Below are positions 1 to 9,334 of a stretch of 64,000 nucleotides of DNA, one piece after another (the stretch's first letter is position 1; each line of letters opens with the position of its first letter). The notes beneath the pieces are model-generated. The model did no database searches and was not told the DNA's origin. It saw nothing but the letters and a program-made list of their open reading frames with translations. A program made the translations under genes and the position numbers. The DNA is from Candidatus Kinetoplastidibacterium crithidiae (GTDB lineage Bacteria > Pseudomonadota > Gammaproteobacteria > Burkholderiales > Burkholderiaceae_B). The DNA lies in NCBI GenBank assembly GCA_019278155.1, contig JADMLC010000009.1, positions 1 to 64,000 on the forward strand, in the 5' to 3' direction.

Positions 1-1557
1 ATGTTTGATATTGATGTAGTTGACCTGTCTAGATTTCAATTCGCTGCCACAGCTTTTTATCATTTTATCTTTGTCCCTTTAACAGTGGGCTTATCGGTAT
101 TAGTAGCAATAATGGAAAGCGTTTATGTAATCACAGGTAAAGAAGTATGGAAGCGAATAACGATGTTCTGGGGCACGTTATTTGGCATAAATTTTGCTCT
201 TGGAGTTGCAACTGGTGTAGTGATGGAATTTCAGTTCGGCATGAACTGGTCTTATTATAGTCATTATGTTGGTGATATTTTTGGAGCTCCGCTTGCTATA
301 GAAGGTCTAATGGCTTTTTTCTTAGAAGCAACTTTTGTCGGATTGTTTTTCTTTGGTTGGAATCGTTTGTCAAAAATTAGCCATTTGATAGTAACGTGGT
401 TAGTTGCCATAGGCTCAAATCTTTCAGCGTTATGGATTCTAATTGCAAATGCTTGGATGCAAAATCCAGTTGGTGCCGTTTTTAATCCAGATACTATGCG
501 TATGGAAATGACTGATTTTGCTGCAGTTGTGTTTAATCCTGTTGCCCAGTCAAAATTTGTGCATACTGTTAGTGCTGGTTATATAACTGGTGCAGTATTT
601 GTTTTTGCTATTAGCGCATGGTATTTATTGCAGAATAAGTATACAGATATAGCCAAGCGATCTGTTGCTGTTGCAGTGGCATTTGGTTTTTGTGGTTCTA
701 TATCAGCGGTGATACTAGGGGATGAGAGCGGCTATTTAGCTAGTGATCATCAGAAAATGAAACTTGCTGCTATTGAGTCTATGTGGGAAACTGAACCTGC
801 TCCAGCTGGTTTTAATTTATTGGCATGGCCTAATGCAGAAAAAAAGAAAAATGATTTTGAGATTAAAATTCCATACTTGATGGGTATTATAGCAACTCGT
901 TCATTGGATGAAAAATTAATTGGCATTAACGATTTAGTAGACTTAGCTAAGATTAGAATAAAAAATGGTCTTCTTGCATATAATGCACTTGAAAAAATTA
1001 GGACTAATTCTCAAGATAATGAAGCTAGGAAAGTATTTGATGCCCATTGGAATGATCTTGGATATAGTCTTTTATTGAAGCGTTATAAAGCAGATTTTAA
1101 TAACATAACAGACGAGGATATAGATAAAGCAGCCTCTTATGTAATTCCTGGTGGCATAACTTATTTATTCTATGCTTTTAGGATTATGGTATTGTTAGGT
1201 TTTTATTTTATAGTTTTATTTTCAGTATCTTTATGGCTAGCATGGAAGAACAAACTTTATAAATCTAAGTTTCTTTTAAAGCTAGCATTGTTTACTTTGC
1301 CTCTTCCTTGGATTGCGATAGACTGTGGTTGGTTGGTAGCAGAATATGGTAGGCAACCATGGGTTATTGAAGGAGTTCTTCCTACTTCTTATGCGGCTTC
1401 TGGTTTAACAATTCTGGATCTTTCAATTAGCTTGGCAATATTCTTATTAATATATACAGTTTTATTTATATTGGGCTTTAAGGTTATGTTGAATGCTATT
1501 AGAAAAGGTCCTGTATTAGAAGATGATGTTTCTATTTCTGAAATAACTTCTCGATAA
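1..1557 (+). CDS. cydA: Cytochrome bd ubiquinol oxidase subunit I
   Basis: CydA oxidises ubiquinol and carries hemes b558, b595 and d, which reduce oxygen to water in the inner membrane. The 518-residue protein is close to the 522 of E. coli CydA. His21 (E. coli His19) and His188 in the KFVHT motif (E. coli His186) are heme ligands. The GRQPW motif near residue 450 is present. The hydrophilic loop between about residues 240 and 330 is long, as in the long-Q-loop subfamily. About nine hydrophobic segments are visible. The ATG at base 1 matches the family start, so the gene looks complete, but its promoter lies outside the window. It is first of a cydABXDC cluster, 41 bp before cydB. Confidence 0.97.
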   Translation: MFDIDVVDLSRFQFAATAFYHFIFVPLTVGLSVLVAIMESVYVITGKEVWKRITMFWGTLFGINFALGVATGVVMEFQFGMNWSYYSHYVGDIFGAPLAIEGLMAFFLEATFVGLFFFGWNRLSKISHLIVTWLVAIGSNLSALWILIANAWMQNPVGAVFNPDTMRMEMTDFAAVVFNPVAQSKFVHTVSAGYITGAVFVFAISAWYLLQNKYTDIAKRSVAVAVAFGFCGSISAVILGDESGYLASDHQKMKLAAIESMWETEPAPAGFNLLAWPNAEKKKNDFEIKIPYLMGIIATRSLDEKLIGINDLVDLAKIRIKNGLLAYNALEKIRTNSQDNEARKVFDAHWNDLGYSLLLKRYKADFNNITDEDIDKAASYVIPGGITYLFYAFRIMVLLGFYFIVLFSVSLWLAWKNKLYKSKFLLKLALFTLPLPWIAIDCGWLVAEYGRQPWVIEGVLPTSYAASGLTILDLSISLAIFLLIYTVLFILGFKVMLNAIRKGPVLEDDVSISEITSR

Positions 1558-1598
1558 AATAAACATAATGAAATTCAATAATTAAAGAGAGATTGTTT

Positions 1599-2753
1599 AT
1601 GGAATCTATCATGTTTTTAGATTATGCTACTTTGCGGGTAATTTGGTGGGTGCTATTGGGAGTTTTACTAATTGGTTTTGCATTAACTGATGGGTTTGAC
1701 CTTGGAATTGCTGCTATACTTCCTTTTGTAGCAAAGAGTGATAATGAGCGGAGAGTTGTTATTAATGTAGTTGGGCCAATATGGGAAGGCAATCAAGTTT
1801 GGCTTATAACTGCAGGAGGTGCTATTTTTGCTGCTTGGCCTCTAATATATGCAGCTTCTTTTTCTGGCTTTTATTTGGCTATGCTCTTACTTTTAGTAGC
1901 TTTGATAATAAGACCGGTTGCTTTCAAGTATAGAAGCAAATTAGAATCTCCATCTTGGAGAAATTCATGGGATATGGCATTGTCATTTACTGGATTAGTT
2001 GCCTCACTTGTATTTGGGGTTGCCGTTGGTAATGTTATATTAGGAGTGCCTTTAGGTTTTGATCAATCTACACTTCGTGTTATTTATGAAGGTTCGTTTT
2101 TACAGTTATTTACCCCTTTTGCGTTGTTAGCTGGTCTTTTGAGTGTATGTATGTTATTAACGCATGGGGCAGCTTTTTTATCCATTAAAACTGATGGTGT
2201 TATTCAGGATCGGGCTTGGAGATTAGGAGTTATTTTTGCATTATTGACGGCTTTATTTTTTATAGCAGGTGGTTTTTGGGTGAAGAGTTTGGATGGGCAA
2301 ATTATAGTAAATAATATAGATTATAATGCAGCTTCAAACCCATTATTGAAGATAGTAGAGGTTAAGAAAGGAGCTTGGTTGCTTAATTATGAAAAGTTCC
2401 CTGCTGCATGGTTGGTGCCAATTTTAGGAGTGATTGGTTCTTTATTATCGATTATGGGTTTTTTAAGTAAGAGCTACAGGATAGCTTTTTTAGGCTCTAC
2501 TTGTGCAATAATAGGTATTATAGTGACTGTTGGTGTTTCCTTATTCCCTTTTTTACTTCCATCTTGTTTAGGCGATTGTAGAGGAGGTTTAACCTTATGG
2601 GATGCTTCTTCAAGTTGTTTTACTTTATGGATTATGTTGTTAGTAGCAATATTGTTATTGCCAATAGTATTATTGTATACATCTTGGGTATATCGTGTTA
2701 TGAGAGGGGTTGTTACAGAAACTTCTGTTAATGAAACACCAAATTCTTATTAA
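1599..2753 (+). CDS. cydB: Cytochrome bd ubiquinol oxidase subunit II
   Basis: CydB is the structural partner of CydA in the bd oxidase. The 384-residue protein has the signature GFALTDGFDLG near its N-terminus and eight to nine membrane segments. I chose the ATG at 1599 over the in-frame TTG at 1593 because an AGAGAGA Shine-Dalgarno-like stretch sits about 7 bases before it. The gene lies 41 bp after cydA and 19 bp before cydX, so all three should be co-transcribed. Length fits E. coli CydB (379). No missing segment is apparent. Confidence 0.96.
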   Translation: MESIMFLDYATLRVIWWVLLGVLLIGFALTDGFDLGIAAILPFVAKSDNERRVVINVVGPIWEGNQVWLITAGGAIFAAWPLIYAASFSGFYLAMLLLLVALIIRPVAFKYRSKLESPSWRNSWDMALSFTGLVASLVFGVAVGNVILGVPLGFDQSTLRVIYEGSFLQLFTPFALLAGLLSVCMLLTHGAAFLSIKTDGVIQDRAWRLGVIFALLTALFFIAGGFWVKSLDGQIIVNNIDYNAASNPLLKIVEVKKGAWLLNYEKFPAAWLVPILGVIGSLLSIMGFLSKSYRIAFLGSTCAIIGIIVTVGVSLFPFLLPSCLGDCRGGLTLWDASSSCFTLWIMLLVAILLLPIVLLYTSWVYRVMRGVVTETSVNETPNSY

Positions 2754-2772
2754 TAATATTTCGGAGAGTTTT

Positions 2773-2874
2773 ATGTGGTATTTTTCATGGATAGTTGGTC
2801 TATGTTTTGCTGCTTCTCTTAGCATAATTAGTGCTGTTTTATTTGAATATCAAAATAGAACAGAAGATAATTAA
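2773..2874 (+). CDS. cydX: Cytochrome bd oxidase small subunit CydX
   Basis: This 33-codon reading frame follows cydB directly and encodes a single membrane helix. The first residues are MWYFSWIVG, against MWYFAWILG in E. coli CydX, and a Glu-Tyr pair follows the helix. CydX is known to stabilise the heme b595/d centre of the bd oxidase. A GGAGAG ribosome-binding site (2763-2768) lies 4 bases before the ATG. The reading frame is too short for most automated gene calls. Position, N-terminal motif and hydropathy all agree, so the call is firm despite the size. Confidence 0.93.
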   Translation: MWYFSWIVGLCFAASLSIISAVLFEYQNRTEDN

Positions 2875-2898
2875 AACTTATAATTATGATTATTTTTT

Positions 2899-4638
2899 GT
2901 GGAAATAAAAAATAAATTGCCAAAAGATATAGCCAAGGCCCTAGGGTCTTGGCTTAGAGGACTGGTGAAATTTACGCCTCTTCCAATGTTTGTTGCTATA
3001 CTAGCACCGTTGGTAAGTGGCGTTTTTTTAATTTTACAATTATGGATTTTCTCTAAAATAGTGTCAGGCATTGTCATAGATCATTTGATAATCTCAGATT
3101 TATATCAACAAATATTTATTTTTATGTTTTTGTATTTGCTAAGATATACTACTATTTATTTAGGTGATATGGCTGGCATATTTGCATCAGAAAATATTAA
3201 ATATCATATAAGACAGTTATTGTTTTATCGCATATGGAACCAAGGCCCACAATGGACTAAGGTAAGAATTTCAGGAGAAATTGCTGCTAGCATAATTGAT
3301 CAAGTGGAAGTTTTAGATGGTTTCTTTTCTAAGTATATTCCAGTTGTAATAAATGCTATTGTCCTTCCTATAGTATTTTCTATTTTTATTTTGTTGTTTG
3401 ATAAGATAATTGGAATATTATTATTGGTTACTATCCCTTTAATACCATTATTTATGGCTCTCATTGGATTTGGGGCAGAAGAAGCAAGTAAAAAGCATTT
3501 GAGGTCTTTTTCTAGACTTTCGGGTTTTTTTGCGGATAGGGTTAGAGGTTTAGATACTCTTAAGATGTACGGTAGGGAAGAAGCAGAGTTAATCTATTTG
3601 AAGCAAGTTTGTGATTCTTTAAGACATAGCACATTGGATGTTTTAAAAATTGCATTTATCTCATCTGCTGTATTGGAATTTTTTGCATCTCTTGGTGTTG
3701 CTAGTGTTGCATTATATATAGGATTAAATTTTTTAGGTTTTCTTAATAGTAATAATACCCTTGTGTTACAAACGGGATTATTTTTTTTATTAATGGCTCC
3801 GGAGATATATTTTCCATTAAGGCAAATGGCCTTGCATTATCATGATCGAGCTGCAGCTCGTGCAGCATCAGATAATATTAGAAATATATTCGATGGTTTA
3901 CCTGATTTAAATCAAAATTTCAAGGTTATTGATGAAATATTAAATGATGAGATTAACTTTGAAGAGTTTAATAGTACTTCAATAAAGTTAAGCATTAGAA
4001 ATCTAGATTTATGTTATGAAGGCAATTCTAATTTCGTCTTAAAAAATATTAATTTAGATATATTACCAGGGCAGCATGTTTGTTTGTTAGGTCCTAGTGG
4101 CGTTGGCAAAACTTCTTTGTTGGAGGCTATAGTTGGGCTTAGGAATTATGCTGGCAATATTAGTTTAAACAATATTGATTCTAAATTATGGCCCAAGAAA
4201 TATTTGCGCATGCAAACTTGTTTAATTGGACAAAATCCATATGTATTTGAAGGCACTATTGCTGAAAATATCATGATTGGTAATCCTTATGCAACACATA
4301 AAGATTTGTTAGATGCAGCAAAGAAATCATTGGTGCTAGATTTTACAAATGATTTAAAAAATGGTTTAGACACGATACTAGGCAAAAATGGTCGAGGATT
4401 GTCAAGAGGGCAAGTTCAGAGAATATCAATTGCAAGGTTATTTTTAAGAAATCCGTCTCTTATATTATTAGATGAACCAACTGCACATTTAGATGTAGTA
4501 ACAGAGCTTCGCTTAATAGATGAAATTATTTCATTTTCTCAAAATAAAACTCTTTTGATCGTTACTCATTCAAAACAAGTTTCTGAAAGATTTTCTATTA
4601 GGTGGTTTTTAGAAAAAAATTTAATTAGTGATATATGA
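2899..4638 (+). CDS. cydD: ABC transporter CydD (glutathione/cysteine exporter half)
   Basis: CydD forms with CydC a heterodimeric ABC exporter of glutathione and cysteine to the periplasm, needed for assembly of cytochrome bd. The 579-residue protein has six membrane helices (about 25-330) and a nucleotide-binding domain from about 365. Walker A GPSGVGKT is at 398-405, the signature is LSRGQ (501-505, Arg in place of the first Gly) and Walker B ends at Asp525-Glu526. The start is a GTG at 2899: the only nearby ATG (2886) is out of frame and runs into a stop. It lies 24 bp after cydX and overlaps cydC by 4 bp (ATGA), indicating translational coupling. Confidence 0.94.
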   Translation: MEIKNKLPKDIAKALGSWLRGLVKFTPLPMFVAILAPLVSGVFLILQLWIFSKIVSGIVIDHLIISDLYQQIFIFMFLYLLRYTTIYLGDMAGIFASENIKYHIRQLLFYRIWNQGPQWTKVRISGEIAASIIDQVEVLDGFFSKYIPVVINAIVLPIVFSIFILLFDKIIGILLLVTIPLIPLFMALIGFGAEEASKKHLRSFSRLSGFFADRVRGLDTLKMYGREEAELIYLKQVCDSLRHSTLDVLKIAFISSAVLEFFASLGVASVALYIGLNFLGFLNSNNTLVLQTGLFFLLMAPEIYFPLRQMALHYHDRAAARAASDNIRNIFDGLPDLNQNFKVIDEILNDEINFEEFNSTSIKLSIRNLDLCYEGNSNFVLKNINLDILPGQHVCLLGPSGVGKTSLLEAIVGLRNYAGNISLNNIDSKLWPKKYLRMQTCLIGQNPYVFEGTIAENIMIGNPYATHKDLLDAAKKSLVLDFTNDLKNGLDTILGKNGRGLSRGQVQRISIARLFLRNPSLILLDEPTAHLDVVTELRLIDEIISFSQNKTLLIVTHSKQVSERFSIRWFLEKNLISDI

Positions 4639-6323
4639 AACTTTTATTAAATACTTTATGGATTTTTTTTAAGAAAAGAAAACTTAATTTGCTGTATTCA
4701 TTGTTTTTTTTGTTCATAACTATTTTGTCTGGGATTTTTTTATTATATGTTTCTGGGTGGCTTCTAACTGCATCTGCTTTAGTTGTATGTGGTATGTATT
4801 TTAATCTCTTTGTTCCGTCTGCCTTGATTAGAGTTTTTTCAATTATAAAAGTTATAGCAAGATATGTTGAGAAAATAACAGGTCATAATGCCATACTACA
4901 TCTTTTATCAGATATTCGTGTAAAGTTATTTGAATCATTAATTAGATTTGCACCGAAAGATCTAGCAAAATACCGTAATGGAGACTTGGTATCTAGAATG
5001 ACCAATGATATAGATACGTTGGATACTGTGTTTCTTTTATTTTTACAACCAATGATTATAGCCTTGGTATTAAGTATTTGTTTTATTATATTTTTGTTAA
5101 AATTTATGCCTATAGGTATATTTATTGTTTTGCCTTTTACAATTTTAACAATTTTTATTGTTCCCTATGCGGTAATTATTTTTTCTAAAAAATTAGGATT
5201 AAATAATCAGAAGTTTTCAGCTGAAATTAGAGAATCAGTTTTAGAAACAATGAGATCTCATTCCGATATTGTTATCTTTGATATGTTTAAACAAAGACAA
5301 TATGACTTTGATAAATTATGTAAAGATTTATCTTCAAACAAAAAAAAATATTCTATTGTTTCAAGCACAGCTATTTATTTAAATAATTTATTAGCAGGAT
5401 TATTAATAGTTGGTATGTTATTTATGACTTTTAGCTATATTGATGGTGAGGTAATTGATTTCCCTATTTTTGTAGGGATATTATTAAGTGTTTTTGGTTT
5501 TTTAGAAATATTTAATGCTATTGTTAGAGGATCTACTAAACTAGGGACAGCAATAAGTAGTGCTGATAGAGTCCATATGATAATGAACAGTGAAATTAGT
5601 ATATCTGATCAACTTAATCCCAAAAAATTACCCTTGCAAGGAGTTTTATCGGTAGAAAATCTGAGTTTTACTTATAATAGCAATATGACATTAAGTGATA
5701 GTGATTATGTTTTAAAAGATTTAAGTTTTGATTTAAATATTGGAGAAAGAATTGCTATTGTTGGGCCAAGTGGTGCTGGCAAATCGACTTTATTAAGCTT
5801 GTTAATTAGACAGGAAGATCCAATTACTGGATCAATAAGTTTTGGTGGTTGTAATATTAAGGAAAGCTCTCAGTCAGAACTTCATAAAAGAATTTTATTA
5901 CTTAGCCAAGATTCTCCAGTTTTCATGGGCAGTATTAGAAGCAATCTTATTATAGGTAATTCATTAGCTAGTGAAGCAGAGCTATGGCAAGTTCTCATTC
6001 ATGTACAATTAGATAGTTTTGTAAATTCATTGCCATATGGTTTGGATACTTGGATAGGAGAATATGGTTCTAATTTATCAGTAGGTCAAGCAAGAAGATT
6101 ATGCTTAGCAAGGTCTTTATTGTCAAAATCTTCTATATTAATTTTGGATGAACCAACGGCTGGTCTTGATTATAAACTAGAGCAAGATTTTTTTAGAGAT
6201 TTAAAAAATATAAATAAATTTTATAAAAGAAGTATTATTTTAGTGACACATGCTGAAATACCTGATGGTATATTTCATAATATATATAGATTGAATATGG
6301 GGAAATTAGTTAATAAAGATTGA
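4635..6323 (+). CDS. cydC: ABC transporter CydC (glutathione/cysteine exporter half)
   Basis: This is the second half of the CydDC exporter. The 562-residue protein has six membrane helices followed by an ATPase domain: Walker A GPSGAGKS at 377-384, signature LSVGQ at 481-485 and Walker B ending at Asp505-Glu506. The ATGA overlap with cydD fixes the start. It ends the cydABXDC cluster and is followed by a hairpin at 6320-6368 before the convergent ilvA. Retention of both halves next to the oxidase suggests bd respiration is under selection. Both subunits have a substituted third position in LSGGQ, so whether the two ATP sites are equally active cannot be judged here. Confidence 0.94.
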   Translation: MKLLLNTLWIFFKKRKLNLLYSLFFLFITILSGIFLLYVSGWLLTASALVVCGMYFNLFVPSALIRVFSIIKVIARYVEKITGHNAILHLLSDIRVKLFESLIRFAPKDLAKYRNGDLVSRMTNDIDTLDTVFLLFLQPMIIALVLSICFIIFLLKFMPIGIFIVLPFTILTIFIVPYAVIIFSKKLGLNNQKFSAEIRESVLETMRSHSDIVIFDMFKQRQYDFDKLCKDLSSNKKKYSIVSSTAIYLNNLLAGLLIVGMLFMTFSYIDGEVIDFPIFVGILLSVFGFLEIFNAIVRGSTKLGTAISSADRVHMIMNSEISISDQLNPKKLPLQGVLSVENLSFTYNSNMTLSDSDYVLKDLSFDLNIGERIAIVGPSGAGKSTLLSLLIRQEDPITGSISFGGCNIKESSQSELHKRILLLSQDSPVFMGSIRSNLIIGNSLASEAELWQVLIHVQLDSFVNSLPYGLDTWIGEYGSNLSVGQARRLCLARSLLSKSSILILDEPTAGLDYKLEQDFFRDLKNINKFYKRSIILVTHAEIPDGIFHNIYRLNMGKLVNKD

Positions 6324-6368
6324 TGAGTCTCTGGTCATTAAAACCTATTTTCTCAAAGACTCAATCAA
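6320..6368. terminator. Hairpin between convergent cydC and ilvA
   Basis: Arms 6320-6330 and 6357-6368 form about 11 base pairs with one bulged A, around a 26-base loop, and include the perfect 7-bp core TGAGTCT/AGACTCA. The right side is followed by T-rich sequence. The left arm overlaps the stop codon of cydC. It could serve both convergent genes, but pairing is moderate. Confidence 0.45.
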
Positions 6369-6377
6369 ATTTATTTT

Positions 6378-7886
6378 CTATAAAAAAATCTTATACGCAG
6401 GATTATTATTTTCATCCCAGAAAGGGTAAGATAATTTTTTTAGAAAGCTATCGAATATTTCTTTATCAGAATCTGGAACTTGAATACCTACAAGTATTCT
6501 TCCATAATCTGCTCCATGATTTCTATAATGAAATAAACTGATATTCCATTCAGGATTCATAGTATTAAGGAAGTTTATTAGAGCTCCTGGGCGTTCAGGG
6601 AATTCAAATCTATATAGCAATTCATTGTTGCTTAAATTAGAACGGCCTCCTACCATGTATCTTAGGTGAGCTTTTGCTAGTTCATCAGCACTTAAATCCA
6701 TTACTTTAAATCCATTATTTTTAAATGTATTTTCTAGCGCATTCTTTTCTTCTAAAGAAGATATTCCTATTCCCACAAAAATATGGGCATTTTTTTCATC
6801 CGATATTCTATAATTGAATTCTGTAATATTTTTTTTGCCTAACAATTCACAAAATTTTTTAAAGCTTCCTCTTTTTTCTGGTATTGTAACAGCAAAAACG
6901 GCTTCTTTCATTTCTCCTACATCTGCTCTTTCTGCAACAAATCTCAACCTATCAAAATTAATATTTGCACCACAAGATATAGCTATTAAATTTTTTCCTG
7001 ATATCTTCTTTTCCGATGCATACTTCTTTGCAGCCGCAATTGCCATTGCTCCAGCTGGCTCTAGTACTGTGCGTGTTTCTTGGAAAACATCTTTTATAGC
7101 CGCACATATAGAATCTGTGTTAACTATAACAAAATCGTCAACATATTTTTGTACTAGTCTAAAAGTTTCTTTCCCAACTAGTTTCACTGCTGTTCCATCA
7201 GAGAATAGGCCAACATCTTTTAATTCAACTCTTTGACCAGATTTGATACTTTGATACATAGCATTTGAATCTTCAGTCTGTACACCTATTATTTTTATTT
7301 CAGGACGCAATTGCTTAACATAAGCGGCAACTCCAGAGATCAAGCCGCCGCCACCTACAGCTAAGAATATAGCTTCTATAGGTTTCGAATGTTGATTTAG
7401 TATTTCCATCCCAATGGTTCCTTGTCCAGCAATTACATCTGGATCATCGAATGGGTGTACAAATGTTAAGTTCTCTTTTTTTTCTAACAAAACAGCATGA
7501 TTGTAAGAGTCTGTATAGCTTTCTCCTACTAGAACAACTTCTCCTCCTAGTCTTTTTACCGCATCTATTTTCAATTGAGGGCTAGTTGTTGGCATGACTA
7601 TAACGGCACGACATCCCATTTTCTTTGCCGATAAAGCAACTCCTTGTGCATGGTTTCCAGCTGATGCTGCTATAACTCCATGCTTGATAGCTTCAGGAGA
7701 TAAATTAGCCATTTTATTGTAAGCCCCTCTCAGTTTAAAGCTAAATACTGGTTGGGTATCTTCACGTTTTATGAAAATATTATTTGAAATACGATTGCTA
7801 AGTAAAGGCATAGCATCTAATGGTGTTTCACGAGCGACATCGTATACTTTTGCTGTAAGTATACGTTTTAAATAATCTGTAGACAT
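6378..7886 (-). CDS. ilvA: Threonine ammonia-lyase, biosynthetic
   Basis: IlvA deaminates threonine to 2-oxobutanoate, the first step toward isoleucine, using pyridoxal phosphate. The PLP lysine is Lys51 in SFKLRGAY, and the glycine-rich phosphate loop (AVGGGGLISG) is intact. Two ACT-like regulatory domains follow, at about 330-410 and 425-500, so isoleucine feedback control is probably kept. I placed the start at 7886 (N-terminus MSTDYLKRIL), 17 codons inside the longest frame, because family members begin just before this helix. The resulting 502 residues compare with 514 in E. coli. No other ilv gene is in the window. Confidence 0.93.
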   Translation of the reverse strand: MSTDYLKRILTAKVYDVARETPLDAMPLLSNRISNNIFIKREDTQPVFSFKLRGAYNKMANLSPEAIKHGVIAASAGNHAQGVALSAKKMGCRAVIVMPTTSPQLKIDAVKRLGGEVVLVGESYTDSYNHAVLLEKKENLTFVHPFDDPDVIAGQGTIGMEILNQHSKPIEAIFLAVGGGGLISGVAAYVKQLRPEIKIIGVQTEDSNAMYQSIKSGQRVELKDVGLFSDGTAVKLVGKETFRLVQKYVDDFVIVNTDSICAAIKDVFQETRTVLEPAGAMAIAAAKKYASEKKISGKNLIAISCGANINFDRLRFVAERADVGEMKEAVFAVTIPEKRGSFKKFCELLGKKNITEFNYRISDEKNAHIFVGIGISSLEEKNALENTFKNNGFKVMDLSADELAKAHLRYMVGGRSNLSNNELLYRFEFPERPGALINFLNTMNPEWNISLFHYRNHGADYGRILVGIQVPDSDKEIFDSFLKKLSYPFWDENNNPAYKIFL

Positions 7887-7987
7887 ATTTGTATAATATA
7901 AAAAGTTAAAATTAAAAATGCTTACCCAAGATAACACAATAATAATTCATTTTATTTTAACAGAATATTAAATTATTATAATTGGAA

Positions 7988-8689
7988 TTATCTATGACCG
8001 AAGAGAATAGATCCTAATCTTATCTCTGTAGAGCCTTCTTCAATGGCTATTTCAAAATCTTTGCTCATACCCATAGAAAGATTTTCCATATTTACTGATG
8101 CTATATTATACTTCGAAACTTTATCCCTTAATTTTCTAATTGTTCGAAAACATGATCTTATTTTATCTTTGTCTTCAGTTAGTTCAGCAACTGTCATAAG
8201 GCCAGAAATGTTTATTCTTGGAAAATTATCAGATACCTTTTGAAGGAAGGGTAGTAAATCATTTGGATAGATACCATGTTTGGTTGGTTCTGGAGATGTT
8301 TTAATTTGAACTAAAGCTTTTATTGTTTTGTTGTTTTTTTGAAGTTGATGATCAATAGCTTTTGCTAATTCAAGTCTATCCAAAGATTGTATTTCTCCTA
8401 TACAATTTATTATTGAATTTACTTTATTAAGTTGTAGATTACCTATCATAACCCATTCAATATTATATTCCAATAGGTTATGGTGTTTAGTTTTTATTTC
8501 TTGGGCTCTATTTTCTCCGAATCTTTTCATTTTAAGAACTTTTAAAGTCTTTGCTATAATTTCGGAATTAAAAGTCTTGCTAACGGGTAAAATAGAAATT
8601 TGTTTATCACACCCAATTCTTTGACATGTTTTTGTTATTCTCTCATTAATTGACTCTAATCTTTCTTGTAGGAACTTGTCGTTATTCAT
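7988..8689 (-). CDS. yggS: YggS-family pyridoxal phosphate homeostasis protein
   Basis: This is a small single-barrel PLP-binding protein (233 residues) of the YggS/PROSC family, which buffers free PLP and influences amino-acid pools. It has no established catalytic reaction. The PLP lysine is Lys38 in the motif LPVSKT, and the C-terminal phosphate-binding segment RLGSILFGHR is present. Family motifs GENRAQE and LSMGMS are also visible. It lies 101 bp before ilvA on the same strand. Several PLP enzymes (IlvA, HemL, GlyA) share this window, which fits a need for PLP control. Confidence 0.92.
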   Translation of the reverse strand: MNNDKFLQERLESINERITKTCQRIGCDKQISILPVSKTFNSEIIAKTLKVLKMKRFGENRAQEIKTKHHNLLEYNIEWVMIGNLQLNKVNSIINCIGEIQSLDRLELAKAIDHQLQKNNKTIKALVQIKTSPEPTKHGIYPNDLLPFLQKVSDNFPRINISGLMTVAELTEDKDKIRSCFRTIRKLRDKVSKYNIASVNMENLSMGMSKDFEIAIEEGSTEIRLGSILFGHR

Positions 8690-8733
8690 AGTATGTAGAA
8701 AAAAGTAACAAAATAAAAAATAATCGCCTATTA

Positions 8734-8765
8734 TTGACTAGTAAGCAGATTTTACAGATTATAAT
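8734..8765 (+). promoter_or_regulatory. Putative sigma-70 promoter for def-fmt-rsmB
   Basis: A TTGACT element (8734-8739) is followed 20 bases later by a perfect TATAAT (8760-8765), which is 37 bases before the def start. The spacing is 3 bases above the optimum, so the -10 element is more convincing than the -35. Confidence 0.4.
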
Positions 8766-8802
8766 ATTAAAAGACAGTGTTTTAATTATTAATTTTTAAA
8801 TA

Positions 8803-9318
8803 ATGATATTACTTCCTATTCTTAAATATCCAAATGAGCGCTTAAATATAGTGGCAGATCGTGTTATAAATTTTAATGAGCAATTAACTAAACTTGTTGA
8901 AGATATGGCACATACTATGTACCATTCTAATGGTATAGGTTTAGCTGCGACACAAGTTGATATTCATAAGAGAATTGTTGTTATAGATGTTTCAAAAGAG
9001 CGTAATAATTTGATGGTGTTGATCAATCCAGAAATAGTTACTTTTAGTGATACAAAAGAACTGTCAGAAGAGGGATGCTTGTCTGTTTTTGATACTTATG
9101 AAAAAGTTTTAAGATCTTATAGTATAACTTGTACAGCATACGACCAATATGGAGTTGCAAAAACGTTTGATGCTCATGGTTTATTGTCAAGATGTATACA
9201 ACATGAGATAGATCATTTAAATGGTAGGCTTTTTATAGATTATTTATCTTCTCTTAAAAGAGAACGCATTTCTAATAGAATAAAAAAACTTAATAAATTA
9301 AAAAATAAAACATCTTAG
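8803..9318 (+). CDS. def: Peptide deformylase
   Basis: Def removes the formyl group from the initiator methionine of nascent proteins, using a bound divalent metal. The three family motifs are intact in the 171 residues: GIGLAATQ (44-51), EGCLS (90-94, metal-ligand Cys92) and QHEIDH (133-138, metal-ligand His134 and His138, catalytic Glu135). It is first of a def-fmt-rsmB run with a 16-bp gap to fmt, so formylation and deformylation are co-expressed. The C-terminal tail is lysine rich and short, as usual for the family. Confidence 0.97.
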   Translation: MILLPILKYPNERLNIVADRVINFNEQLTKLVEDMAHTMYHSNGIGLAATQVDIHKRIVVIDVSKERNNLMVLINPEIVTFSDTKELSEEGCLSVFDTYEKVLRSYSITCTAYDQYGVAKTFDAHGLLSRCIQHEIDHLNGRLFIDYLSSLKRERISNRIKKLNKLKNKTS

Positions 9319-9334
9319 GAAGATTTTAGTAAAT

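Noticed and set aside
1593..1598. TTG start for cydB two codons upstream of the ATG
   Set aside because: The ATG at 1599 is well spaced from AGAGAGA and needs no rare start.
6320..6541. 73-codon plus-strand frame after cydC
   Set aside because: Lies almost wholly antisense to the end of ilvA, whose ACT domain continues there; its sequence has no family features.
6814..7236. 140-codon plus-strand frame antisense to ilvA
   Set aside because: The ilvA frame is strongly conserved here; the antisense frame has no homology I recognise.
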